Of a DNA stretch of 64,000 bases, positions 47,640 through 54,564 are shown piece after piece. The notes beneath the pieces were generated by a model. It ran no database searches, was not told the DNA's origin, and saw only the letters and a list, made by a program, of their open reading frames with translations. The position numbers were made by a program, and so were the translations under genes. This DNA comes from Plasmopara viticola (Eukaryota; Oomycota; Peronosporomycetes; Peronosporales; Peronosporaceae): the NCBI GenBank assembly GCA_001695595.3, contig MBPM02000044.1, positions 434,001-498,000 on the forward strand. Direction: 5' to 3'. Every line of letters starts with the position of its first letter. The first letter of the stretch is position 1.

Positions 47640-48600
47640 ATAGAAAAGCTACACCTTCTTCGCCAACGACATGCCCTCGGCTCAAAAGTCTTGAAAGTTG
47701 TCTTCATCTGGCCTGATCCAGTCTTTCTCGATTGCTTGCTTCCGGGCTAATCGCGCCTGCAGGTTTCAGAGCACCGGACTTTTAATCCGATGGTCTTGGG
47801 ACGCTCAACAGATTTAAAGCGAAGTTCCCGCCCTTCAAGATCACCGAAAGTTGTCTGGATGTCATAGACAGTGCCGGGTGCAAGTCTAGGACCTCGCGAT
47901 CTCCAGTTTTTTGGCAACGCTTGGAACAATCGCTATGGTCGCACGGAGTGATAAAAAAAAAAATCTTCATACGAAACTCGTTGCTGCTCTGGTCGTAGAT
48001 AAAACTGATCTGGAAATGGTCCAACGCATGCTTCAGAGACTTGAACAGCAGCAAACCGTTTCTCACATTGTCGATATCCGAGATTCCCATCACTTTCTCA
48101 GAAATGAATTCGTTCTTACGGGAGAGCTGTGTCCAGCAGCATGCAACGCAACACGCCACTCCTTATGATGCAACCGTAAGTCGCGCACAATTTCGCCTTG
48201 AATTGATGGCTTCGCGCAGACGTCGAAGTTGGGGCATCCACCAGTACGTGGTGCAAGAGTGTTTCGTGAAGCTCGTGATACTGAGAATTAGCATATTTGC
48301 GCTTTGGGAGTTCCACCAAGACGTGAATCTCTTTGTATCCATGCTGGTACTCCCTTTTGAGATACTCATCGTCATCAAGCCTCCACGCCGGTCGCATCTT
48401 CCGATACGAATAGTCAACTTTTCCTTTTGACAAGAAGTCATCCAGACTATCGTCGTCCATCAACCACGCGCCGTCCTTCTTGGCCAAGTACAGCGTCACC
48501 AATGCTGGATCAACGTTGAAGCGATCATTGACGTCTTTCTTCTTGTTCACGATAGCCTCTCGCAGCGCGCCCACTTTCGCATCACGTGTGATCTTCACGG
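47640..48600 (-). pseudogene. Degraded duplicate of the CRN-HNH gene
   Basis: The minus-strand frame at 48598-48116 encodes the CRN header with LYLAK and a HVLVELP junction, very similar to the intact gene at 44535-45437. The start region is lost or altered: the frame begins inside the header at ~48598 and no MV- start was found. A ~35-bp deletion near 48119 removes the first HNH histidine block and shifts the frame. The rest continues at 48159-47782 with the N and second H motifs, and is again disrupted by an A-run and deletions near 47930-47960. A tRNA-like fragment interrupts the 3' end. It is not expected to make a functional protein. Confidence 0.85.
47767..47800 (+). other. tRNA-Lys(UUU)-like fragment inside the CRN pseudogene
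   Basis: Unit A has no counterpart for these bases. They read AGAGCACCGGACTTTTAATC followed by CGATGGTCTTGGG. This fits a tRNA from the 3' half of the D-stem through an anticodon arm with loop CTTTTAA (anticodon TTT) into the variable/T region; four of five anticodon-stem pairs are intact. The acceptor, the 5' D-arm half and the T-arm end are missing, so this is a fragment and not a gene. It was probably captured as filler DNA. Confidence 0.7.
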
Positions 48601-48626
48601 AAAATACAGCTCTTTGAAAACAAAGA

Positions 48627-48884
48627 CTAGTGCATAATCAACATGGGTAATCCCATGATCGGCGGCCAACACTTGATAGCAGTCTCGAGGAGATAAGGCT
48701 TATTTCGATCCTTTAGAATTACCAAGAATTCGTGTAGTTCCAAAGAGTTAATCCTCCCGTGAAATCGATATTTAAAATCCACGGTTTGGACACTGTGGGC
48801 AGTATAGTGTTCTGAGGCTCTGATTATTTTTAATATGATAAAAAATATTAACAAGTATATAAGGATACACCATACACTACACAT
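48627..48884 (-). CDS. Small hypothetical protein, divergent from a virus-type gene
   Basis: An 85-codon frame from an ATG at 48884. Residues 1-22 are hydrophobic. The remainder (YRFHGRINSLELHEFLVILK, then KPYLLETAIKCWPP) looks like real protein but no family is recognised. It may be a fragment of the neighbouring viral insertion whose true start is elsewhere. It shares a short AT-rich upstream region with the plus-strand gene at 48890. Confidence 0.3.
   Translation of the reverse strand: MCSVWCILIYLLIFFIILKIIRASEHYTAHSVQTVDFKYRFHGRINSLELHEFLVILKDRNKPYLLETAIKCWPPIMGLPMLIMH
48853..48864 (+). promoter_or_regulatory. TATA-like box of the 48890 gene
   Basis: AAGTATATAAGG lies ~30 bp before the ATG at 48890. 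It resembles the TATA-type promoters placed close to starts throughout the viral block at 54-60 kb. Confidence 0.4.
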
Positions 48885-48889
48885 AAAAA

Positions 48890-49169
48890 ATGTCTGTTTT
48901 TTTTAGAGTTCGGAAAATACAAAGGAAAGGCTCTTGGAGAAGTGTATGATCAAGATGCATCATACTGTCGATGGTTGTACAACCAACAACCCGAAGAATC
49001 GGATATCAAACGATTTTTACAGGGCAAGTTCCAAGATGGAGATACGTCATATACTATGAAATTGGGTCGATTTAAAAATAAGAGTGTCAAGTTGATATTT
49101 GACCATGAAAAGCAATATTTCAATCGGATGTGTAAAATGAATATATCAAGAATAGATGTCCATCATTGA
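48890..49169 (+). pseudogene. Virus-type gene with FGKYKGK nuclease-associated domain (frameshifted)
   Basis: From the ATG at 48890 the frame is lost at a T8 run (48897-48904). The other frame then encodes FGKYKGKALGEVYD followed by SYCRWLYNQ, the signature of a small domain (DUF3820/ExoX-C-like) common in bacterial exonucleases and in large eukaryotic DNA viruses. A second, weaker copy (LGRFKNKSVKLIFDHEKQYF) follows, and the frame ends at 49169. It is most likely a broken gene from the same class of viral element as at 54-64 kb. The break could be real or a homopolymer miscall. Confidence 0.55.
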
Positions 49170-49920
49170 AGGAAAACCTGAACGAATTAAACACACAGAA
49201 TCAAAAACGTATTGCAATATCTTGTTTGCCTGAGGACATCGGCCAGGTTCCTGTTGATAGAGTGGAGCTCTTTTATCAGGTTGTTAGATCATACAGGTGA
49301 TCAGAACCAGCGAGCTTCGAAAGGATCAATAGATTGATCAAGAAGTAGCTCAGGCCAGGAGACAAACCGCAACCAGTGGGACATTATCGGTATAGACAGG
49401 CTATAAGAGTGAAGCCTACATCATCCTCAAACCCCGTGCAAGCAGCAACATCAAGCTCAGTTTTTTTCAACCATGACACAACAGAAGCACACCAACAAGC
49501 GGAAGCACACGATCAACCTGCGAATGCAAAGAAATTCGTGAAGGTGTCGTCCAAGAAACGTGTAAGAAAAAGCAAGATTTGTTCAAGTATTTGGAGAACA
49601 AGGGACGCACATGCAACAACCCAGTTAAGCCAATCGGTAAGACGTACTGCTCCACTCACAAGAACGAAAAACCAGTGTATATAAGTGCGAAGATCACACA
49701 AGACGAAGTGGAGCTGCTCAGTTTCGTTCGAGAACACGAATGTGTTGGACTGGCAATGCATCACCTGACCCTGTGAATTGAATAAGAGGAAGTAAAATCG
49801 ACTGTTGATGAAGAGACCCTCCGCAAATTCGAGCTCAACTATGCAGGACAAACCGACATGAACGGGTTCGCACTTACGTTCGGTAAAATCAGAATATAGA
49901 GCAAATATTAGAAGAGGCAA
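49170..49920 (+). pseudogene. Broken virus-type gene with Cys/His zinc-binding module
   Basis: Continues on the plus strand after the FGKYKGK gene with several frame changes. At ~49558-49776 one frame encodes a C-K-K-K start, then KGRTCNNPVKPIGKTYCSTH: the C-x(n)-C-x(n)-YC-x2-H arrangement of short zinc-binding modules found in nucleocytoplasmic large DNA viruses and relatives. The earlier part (49376-49560) is low-complexity and rich in Ala/His/Lys. The segment 49278-49420 recurs at 51150-51290. Function unknown; probably DNA or RNA binding. Confidence 0.45.
49278..49420 (+). repeat. Viral-fragment duplicate, left copy
   Basis: The block GTTAGATCATACAGGTGATC, then AGAACCAGCGAGCTT, then AAGAAGTAGCTCA, then TATCGGTATAGACAGGCTAT matches 51150-51290 in order and orientation. 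The two copies flank the CRN-nuclease gene. Confidence 0.8.
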
Positions 49921-49952
49921 CAAGATGGGGTATGAAATGACAATCGCATTCG

Positions 49953-51071
49953 TCATTGCTCAATTTGCTGGTCCGTTAGCACGGAATGCAACTTTCCAGT
50001 GACCTCACTCAATTCCATCGCATGTGGTATACCGTTCTCACCAAACGTCAGAGCATTGAACTCGTCACACAGGATTTCCTCGTCCAAACTCTTCAGAAAT
50101 ATCCACTTCTCGACGTTCGTCACCACAGCGTACACCTCATGACTGTCATCCAGATCTGCAGCGACCTCACAGCCAAGTAGAGCTTGCACCATTCCTTGTT
50201 TAAACTTCTCTTCTTTTGCTTCCACGATGCAGATACGCTTATCGCCACGAACTAGGACAAACTCGAAGTGCCCATGAGCATCAACACGGTTGCCATCCAA
50301 ATCTTGTTCGATATGAACGGTGACATCAGGCAGGAGCTGAACGACAGCCCAAATGATTGGAGCAATCACGTGAATTCGCTTCGCTTCGTTGTCCTTGAAA
50401 TCGATCAGAGTCCAGCCGAAGCACTTCATTATCCAGGTCAGCACTTTCGAAAGCACCTCCAAATCACTTGCCGGTATAGGATGAACACATTCAACATACT
50501 TGACGCGGTCTTCGTCAAAAACTGGACCAACTGCAGTCCAACGCGATGAAGAATAAGGAGTGGTAAAACCTTCTTCATTCGTACGCGCCTTCTTGTTCTT
50601 GTTTCGCGCGAGAATATGGTTGATCTTCGACCAACGCTGCAAGCGATGTGGATGCGGAGCACTTGGTGGACTGATTTGCACAGCAACACCACTCGTTGCC
50701 GTCGGTTCTTGGTCTGAAATCACCACCAACACGTGAACAGGGGTGTTCATCGTCCCGACATCGTCCATCGTGAGTTCGAACGCAACGTCTTTTTCCGACA
50801 AGCCGACCAACTGAAGCGGGACTGCCACAATCTTCAATGGCTTGAAATCACTCGTGTCACTGATTCCTTCCTCCACCTGCTTTTGGGTCACCCACGCGTC
50901 GCCGTTCTTGGCGAGGAACAGCTGCAGCTTTTCCGCATCGATCGCCTTGAGATCGTTCTCCTTCTCCTTCTTGATCGCCTTCTTCAAGTCACTCACAGAC
51001 TCGCTCGCATTGATCGTCACGGGGAACGCGCTTCCCTTCTCCCCGACAACCGCGCAGAACAGCTTCACCAT
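49953..51071 (-). CDS. Crinkler (CRN) effector with PD-(D/E)XK nuclease C-terminus
   Basis: A 372-residue protein. The start is the ATG at 51071 giving MVKLFCAVVG, the conserved CRN beginning; the frame further upstream has no ATG. The header carries LFLAK at 51-55 and TMDDVGTMNTPVHVLVVI, with the HVLV junction at 113-116. The C-terminal domain (about 180-350) shows restriction-endonuclease-fold motifs: GHFEFVLV with acidic E270, then VEAKEEK with E284-x-K286, then QALLGCE with Q296. CRNs with this REase domain are predicted nucleases acting in the host nucleus. The gene is intact. Its 5' leader is nearly identical to that of the kinase-type CRN at 51388-53109, and duplicated viral sequence flanks it on both sides. 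Confidence 0.85.
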   Translation of the reverse strand: MVKLFCAVVGEKGSAFPVTINASESVSDLKKAIKKEKENDLKAIDAEKLQLFLAKNGDAWVTQKQVEEGISDTSDFKPLKIVAVPLQLVGLSEKDVAFELTMDDVGTMNTPVHVLVVISDQEPTATSGVAVQISPPSAPHPHRLQRWSKINHILARNKNKKARTNEEGFTTPYSSSRWTAVGPVFDEDRVKYVECVHPIPASDLEVLSKVLTWIMKCFGWTLIDFKDNEAKRIHVIAPIIWAVVQLLPDVTVHIEQDLDGNRVDAHGHFEFVLVRGDKRICIVEAKEEKFKQGMVQALLGCEVAADLDDSHEVYAVVTNVEKWIFLKSLDEEILCDEFNALTFGENGIPHAMELSEVTGKLHSVLTDQQIEQ

Positions 51072-51099
51072 GTTTCCAATTGCTTTCTGCGAGTGACAT
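51072..51099 (-). promoter_or_regulatory. Conserved CRN leader with possible Inr
   Basis: On the minus strand TCACTC lies 20-25 nt upstream of the ATG, followed by GCAGAAAGCAATTGGAAAC directly before it. The same leader, one base different, precedes the CRN at 53109. Conservation upstream of the start suggests a shared transcription-start or leader element. Confidence 0.5.
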
Positions 51100-51109
51100 T
51101 CTCTCAATT

Positions 51110-51387
51110 AGTATTTCAGCCTCGTGGTATTAGAGTGACAATCTTTCTCTACAGGTTATTAGATCATACAGGTGGTCAGAACCAACGAGCTTTTGCGGAT
51201 AAATACATTGTTTAAGAAGTAGCTCACGATAGGTGGCAAATCGCTACCACCTCACCACTATCGGTTTAGACAGGCTATCAGAGAGATGCTGATCTTCCAG
51301 GATGTTGCTCCTGATCACGTGTGGTCAACAAAAATCACAGGGCGCGCCAAGCCAAATGAGAATACATTCTCTTCTAAAAACTGACAC
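51110..51387. other. Spacer holding the right copy of the viral-fragment duplicate
   Basis: 51150-51290 matches 49278-49420 (GTTATTAGATCATACAGGTG, then AGAACCAACGAGCTT, then AAGAAGTAGCTCA, then ACAGGCTAT). No intact gene; a short frame ends at ~51215. Confidence 0.7.
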
Positions 51388-53109
51388 TCAATCGCAATGC
51401 AAGCGGGACCACATCGACTCAAACCAATACGCATCATGGGCAACTCGAAGAGGCTTCCCAGACTCCGCTCCTGGTGGCCACGCTATCTCAGTGTTCATAA
51501 ATGGCGGGTAAGTGTCAGCGCCATCTTTTCCAGACCAATCGAAATCAACCAGTGCGACTCGATGCTTGACAGGATTCCACATCACATTGTTCTCTCGAAG
51601 ATCTCCATGGACGAACGAAGCAGCTGCCAAAACCCTCTTTATTTCGAGCAGTTGGTGATGAACCATCGTATCATAACCTTTTGCTCGCGAAAGCGGTATC
51701 AACGGAAGTCTTTCCATGACGATGAAAACCCAACCATTGGGCAAGGATTCACAGCAGATCAGCGCTGGAGCAAACCCTGCACTCGAACAATACTGATGGA
51801 CTTCCACACCATATCGCTTGGCAAACTTGACAATAACTTCATTTCCATCTTGAGCTTTCGCGACAAAAACGTACCGCTGCACAGCTTCAACATATTGCAG
51901 CGAGATAGTTACCCCATTAACTTCGGCAGAATCTTTGTAAGGGAAACTCAATCGATCGAGATCGATTGCATACTGACATCGCGCGAGATTACGACGGTTG
52001 GCAACGAGCTGCTGGCATTCCTCGGTGAGTTCCCTTAGTGCAGCTTTTAGAGACGCACACGCACGAGTCAGTGACACCATTAACCACTCGTTGTCGAAGA
52101 AAAGAAGCGGAAAGCTCAAGACTAGAGGCTCGCAAATCGCATTTTCGTCGTCCGTGTTCACAATTCCAAACACGCTCATGAGTGGTCCACAGATATCCAC
52201 CAAAAAACATGGGAACTGGCGGTCGATCTGGTCTGGCAAGTTCTTGATGTAGTAAGCAACGTTTTGCATTGTCGGATCTCCACCACCATCTCCTTTCTGG
52301 AGTTTGCATTCCAAGTTCAACAGCAGCGTTTCTCCGTAGCGATACGAACCATCTGATACTGATCCATTGACCGTCACAGGCGTGATCGTCGAAGCTGGAA
52401 AATCAGCAAGCAGATAGTCTTTCAGCAATTCCCGTGCCTTTTCGGCAAAGGCTGCTTCGCTCTCGTAAGGAGTGGACATGCCGTGGCAAAGGTTTCTCAC
52501 AAACTCACAATCTTCGTTACCAAACTCGATCTGCTTGCAATTCTCCTCAAACCGCGCGAACGTTTTGTTCAACAGCACAAGTGGAATCGGCGTCTCGTCG
52601 ACTGAACGTTCGATGCGATGACACTCAATCTGACCATCGAGTTTTTTCAGCCATTTCACCCAGCTACCGCCTCCCTTGCACTTTGCAAAAGAAGACGGCG
52701 TGATTAATTCCCTCACTTGAGCGAGTTTTCTTTTCTTGACAACAGCGCCAACCACAGTAGTGGCAAACGATTGCGGAGGAAGCACCACCAACACGTGGAT
52801 TTCCCCTCGTTTTGGTTGAAATTCCTCGCCGTAGTAATCCACAATCCAGTTTAACTCGTCCATGTGTGCAAACCCTTCCGGGTGTCCATTCTCATCGAGC
52901 GTCAAAGCTTCTGCGCCGCTTCTATCGAGCCATGTATTGTCGCCCTTCCTGGCGAGGAACAATTGCAGCTCATCTGCATCGCACTTGATCTTGTTCGGTT
53001 TCTTCTTCTGAATCGCGTTTTTCAAGTGGTCCACAGACTTGCTCGCATCGATGTCGATGGAGAACGCGTTCCCCTTCACACCGACGAGCGCGCAATACAG
53101 CGTCACCAT
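51388..53109 (-). CDS. Crinkler (CRN) effector with REase-like and protein-kinase domains
   Basis: A 573-residue protein from the ATG at 53109 ([10 protein letters not shown], the conserved CRN start). The header carries LFLAR at 50-54 and the HVLVVLPP junction at 105-112. The middle region (about 140-370) contains NLECKLQKGDGG, with an E267-x-K269 pair and Q282, consistent with a PD-(D/E)XK-like domain. The C-terminal 180 residues form a eukaryotic-type kinase fold: VIVKFAK with lysine K428, HGDLRENN at 501-508 (catalytic D503 and N508), and LVDFDWSG with D522 in the DFG position (DFD). This REase-plus-kinase layout is known among CRNs, and kinase CRNs can trigger host cell death. The frame is intact. 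A second copy of its first 56 codons and promoter lies at 53702-53950. Confidence 0.87.
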   Translation of the reverse strand: MVTLYCALVGVKGNAFSIDIDASKSVDHLKNAIQKKKPNKIKCDADELQLFLARKGDNTWLDRSGAEALTLDENGHPEGFAHMDELNWIVDYYGEEFQPKRGEIHVLVVLPPQSFATTVVGAVVKKRKLAQVRELITPSSFAKCKGGGSWVKWLKKLDGQIECHRIERSVDETPIPLVLLNKTFARFEENCKQIEFGNEDCEFVRNLCHGMSTPYESEAAFAEKARELLKDYLLADFPASTITPVTVNGSVSDGSYRYGETLLLNLECKLQKGDGGGDPTMQNVAYYIKNLPDQIDRQFPCFLVDICGPLMSVFGIVNTDDENAICEPLVLSFPLLFFDNEWLMVSLTRACASLKAALRELTEECQQLVANRRNLARCQYAIDLDRLSFPYKDSAEVNGVTISLQYVEAVQRYVFVAKAQDGNEVIVKFAKRYGVEVHQYCSSAGFAPALICCESLPNGWVFIVMERLPLIPLSRAKGYDTMVHHQLLEIKRVLAAASFVHGDLRENNVMWNPVKHRVALVDFDWSGKDGADTYPPFMNTEIAWPPGAESGKPLRVAHDAYWFESMWSRLHCD

Positions 53110-53189
53110 GTTTCCAATTGCTTTCTGTGAGTGAGGGACGTTCACTCTATCCATATTTCAGCCAATCAAATGATATAACCCACTGTTGG
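52941..53189 (-). repeat. 249-bp duplication, copy 1 (CRN 5' end and promoter)
   Basis: No difference was seen by eye from 53702-53950 (offset 761 bp). It covers the first ~56 codons of the CRN, its leader and ~80 bp upstream up to CCCACTGTTGG. Confidence 0.95.
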
Positions 53190-53190
53190 T
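53110..53190 (-). promoter_or_regulatory. CRN promoter with CCAAT-type box and possible Inr
   Basis: On the minus strand TGATTGGCTGAAATATGG contains an inverted CCAAT box (ATTGG), followed by the TCACTC Inr-like element (53129-53134) 20-25 nt before the ATG at 53109. The whole segment is duplicated at 53871-53950. Confidence 0.5.
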
Positions 53191-53221
53191 TACGTTATTA
53201 TATCCATGTTATATAGGTACT

Positions 53222-53228
53222 TATAAAA
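53222..53228 (+). promoter_or_regulatory. TATA box of the U6 snRNA gene
   Basis: TATAAAA lies ~23-29 bp upstream of the U6 5' end, the position expected for a TATA-dependent pol III type 3 promoter. An upstream element was not identified. Confidence 0.65.
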
Positions 53229-53250
53229 CGTTACGTTGGTTACGTAAATA

Positions 53251-53275
53251 GGAACCACCTCGGTGGTCATCCGTA

Positions 53276-53306
<31 letters not shown>

Positions 53307-53355
53307 GGCCCCTGCGCAAGGATGACACGCATAAATCGAGAAGTATCGCACTTTT
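53251..53355 (+). ncRNA. U6 spliceosomal snRNA
   Basis: Contains the near-invariant U6 core: GGAACGATACAGAGAAGATT with the ACAGAGA box that pairs with the 5' splice site, then AGCATGGCCCCTGCGCAAGG (containing AGC and the internal stem-loop) and ATGACACGCATAAATCG. The 5' hairpin is ACCACC-TCGG-TGGT. It ends CGCACTTTT, with a pol III T4 terminator. A TATA box precedes it. All key residues are present, so it is probably a functional gene. It lies between the two 249-bp CRN duplicates and beside tRNA-Trp. Confidence 0.95.
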
Positions 53356-53461
53356 ATTTGTGTTTAGTGCCGTTGCTCGGCTCGTCGTCTCATCACAATT
53401 CAGGCAAACTGCGCTTACTATCTATAGCGAGGATGATGAAGCAATCTGGAACGGATTTAGC

Positions 53462-53466
53462 AAAAA
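53462..53466 (-). terminator. Pol III terminator of tRNA-Trp
   Basis: On the minus strand a T5 run (plus-strand AAAAA) lies ~20 nt after the tRNA 3' end. Confidence 0.6.
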
Positions 53467-53485
53467 GTCAGTAAAGCGCAAGTTT

Positions 53486-53557
53486 TGAGGGAAGAGGGGA
53501 TCGAACCCCCGACCGCTGGGACTGGAATCCAGCGCTCTACCACTGAGCTATTCCCCC
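53486..53557 (-). tRNA. tRNA-Trp (anticodon CCA)
   Basis: A minus-strand cloverleaf. The acceptor GGGGGAA pairs with TTCCCTC (one G-T) and the discriminator is A. The D-stem is GCTC/GAGC. The anticodon stem CTGGA/CCCAG has one A-C mismatch at the loop end; the loop TTCCAGT has anticodon CCA. The T-arm is GGGGG-TTCGATC-CCCTC. The internal A box (TAGCTCAGTGG) and B box (GGTTCGATCCC) are intact, as expected for a transcribed nuclear tRNA gene. CCA is not encoded. The mismatch at 31-39 is the only oddity. Confidence 0.88.
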
Positions 53558-53645
53558 GGGTCCGAAAACTCAGACATTTGTATAGTATAGATCAAGAATA
53601 AAGTTAATGAGCCTGCATATCATTTGGACGTTGCGAAAAAGTGCC

Positions 53646-53870
53646 TCACACTAGTGGTCTTGCTTGACTGCCTTTAACACACATCAGTTGTTGCTGCTGT
53701 ACGCCCTTCCTGGCGAGGAACAATTGCAGCTCATCTGCATCGCACTTGATCTTGTTCGGTTTCTTCTTCTGAATCGCGTTTTTCAAGTGGTCCACAGACT
53801 TGCTCGCATCGATGTCGATGGAGAACGCGTTCCCCTTCACACCGACGAGCGCGCAATACAGCGTCACCAT
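53646..53870 (-). pseudogene. Truncated CRN N-terminal copy
   Basis: From the ATG at 53870 the frame reproduces the first ~56 residues of the kinase CRN, through LFLARKG. The match ends at 53702 and the frame then runs ~19 codons into unrelated sequence to a stop at 53646. It has the same promoter as the parent gene, so a short header-only product is conceivable. It is most simply a duplication by-product. Confidence 0.8.
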
Positions 53871-53950
53871 GTTTCCAATTGCTTTCTGTGAGTGAGGGAC
53901 GTTCACTCTATCCATATTTCAGCCAATCAAATGATATAACCCACTGTTGG
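53702..53950 (-). repeat. 249-bp duplication, copy 2 (abuts the viral block)
   Basis: Copy of 52941-53189 with no difference visible by eye. Its outer end (ACTGTTGG) runs directly into the viral repeat GTTGGGTTTTTGACAT; the shared GTTGG is a 5-bp microhomology at the junction. Confidence 0.95.
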
Positions 53951-54006
53951 GTTTTTGACATCACCCAACTGGGTGATTGAACAACTGCAGATACAAATAT
54001 ATTTAT

Positions 54007-54032
54007 GTAATATCCATGCTCTTTGTGTCTAT
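54007..54032. other. 26-bp segment in inverted orientation relative to unit 2
   Basis: The reverse complement of these bases matches 54550-54575 at 25 of 26 positions, while the flanks match directly. Here the segment is bounded by 8-bp inverted repeats ATATTTAT (53999-54006) and ATAAATAT (54033-54040). In this orientation the start codon points to the minus strand and the downstream acidic ORF has no ATG. Confidence 0.85.
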
Positions 54033-54040
54033 ATAAATAT

Positions 54041-54271
54041 CTATCCGATACCGATAATACTGGTTATGTTGAAGATGTTAAGCTTCATGAACCTATAGAT
54101 ACCGATAGTACCGATGATACCGATAATATTGATTTTGAAGATATTAGACTAAATTGTTCAAAAATAAATAAGCATACAGGATCAGACATAATAAAAATTT
54201 GCGAAGAAATTGACTTGATTTGTGCAAGTATCTATCAGTGTCAGAATATCAACTATAAATACACTAACTAG
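54041..54271 (+). pseudogene. Start-less copy of a small acidic viral ORF
   Basis: The frame encodes LSDTDNTGYVEDVKLHEP and then an Asp-rich stretch (DSTDDTDNIDFEDIRL). It parallels the 50-residue ORF of unit 2 but has no ATG, because the segment that should carry it is inverted. Function unknown. Confidence 0.55.
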
Positions 54272-54488
54272 GAAAAACGCGTATTTTGTCGTATCCATCG
54301 TAATACTTAAACACAACTCCATCGACTTTGTCGTTTCGGATGTTCTCAATGATTGCTTTACGCAACATACGTTTATGTCCAGTATCAATGCACCATTGTT
54401 TGTATCTGACATTCAGTATCGTTAATAAAATTTCGAGATATTCTCCTTTACTAACAAATCCATCCTTGAGTAGAATCCAACGGTGCAA
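54264..54488 (-). pseudogene. Truncated copy of the minus-strand viral ORF (unit 1)
   Basis: Encodes LLKDGFVSKGEYLEILLTIL, then KQWCIDTGHKRMLRKAIIEN and a DGVVFKYYDGYDKIRVF end, closely parallel to unit 2 (54776-55167). Its N-terminal half is missing: the unit boundary cuts it at ~54471 and there is no ATG. Confidence 0.6.
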
Positions 54489-54545
54489 CCCAACGTTGGG
54501 TTTTTGACATCCCCATTTGGGTGATTGAATACAATGTATATTTAT

Positions 54546-54553
54546 TTATATAG
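54546..54553 (+). promoter_or_regulatory. TATA-like element of the acidic ORF
   Basis: TTATATAG lies ~12-20 bp before the ATG at 54565, partly inside the segment that is inverted in unit 1. It is close to the start for a TATA box, so the assignment is tentative. Confidence 0.35.
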
Positions 54554-54564
54554 ACACAAAAAGC

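Larger units (their letters stand above)
47150..48600 (-). repeat. Segmental duplication, unit B (degraded CRN-HNH locus)
   Basis: Direct repeat of 44150-45437, interrupted by SINE copy 7 at 47252-47577. Relative to unit A it has a ~35-bp deletion near 48119, a ~45-bp deletion near 47930, a 43-bp deletion before the SINE, an expanded A-run near 47951 and a short foreign insertion at 47767-47800. Confidence 0.85.
53946..54494. repeat. Viral tandem duplication, unit 1
   Basis: Starts GTTGGGTTTTTGACATCACC. Collinear with 54495-55000: an acidic plus-strand ORF followed by a minus-strand ORF. Divergence is moderate and there are indels. It ends where the second unit begins, at the perfect palindrome AACCCAACGTTGGGTT (54487-54502). 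Confidence 0.85.

Noticed and set aside
49513..49956. 147-codon minus-strand frame opposite the zinc-module gene
   Set aside because: It lies antisense to the frame with the Cys/His pattern and shows no domain, so it is treated as a shadow frame.
50733..51215. 160-codon plus-strand frame over the CRN nuclease gene
   Set aside because: It is the antisense shadow of a well-supported CRN header.
51397..52038. 213-codon plus-strand frame over the kinase CRN
   Set aside because: It is the antisense shadow of the kinase domain, which has clear catalytic motifs on the minus strand.
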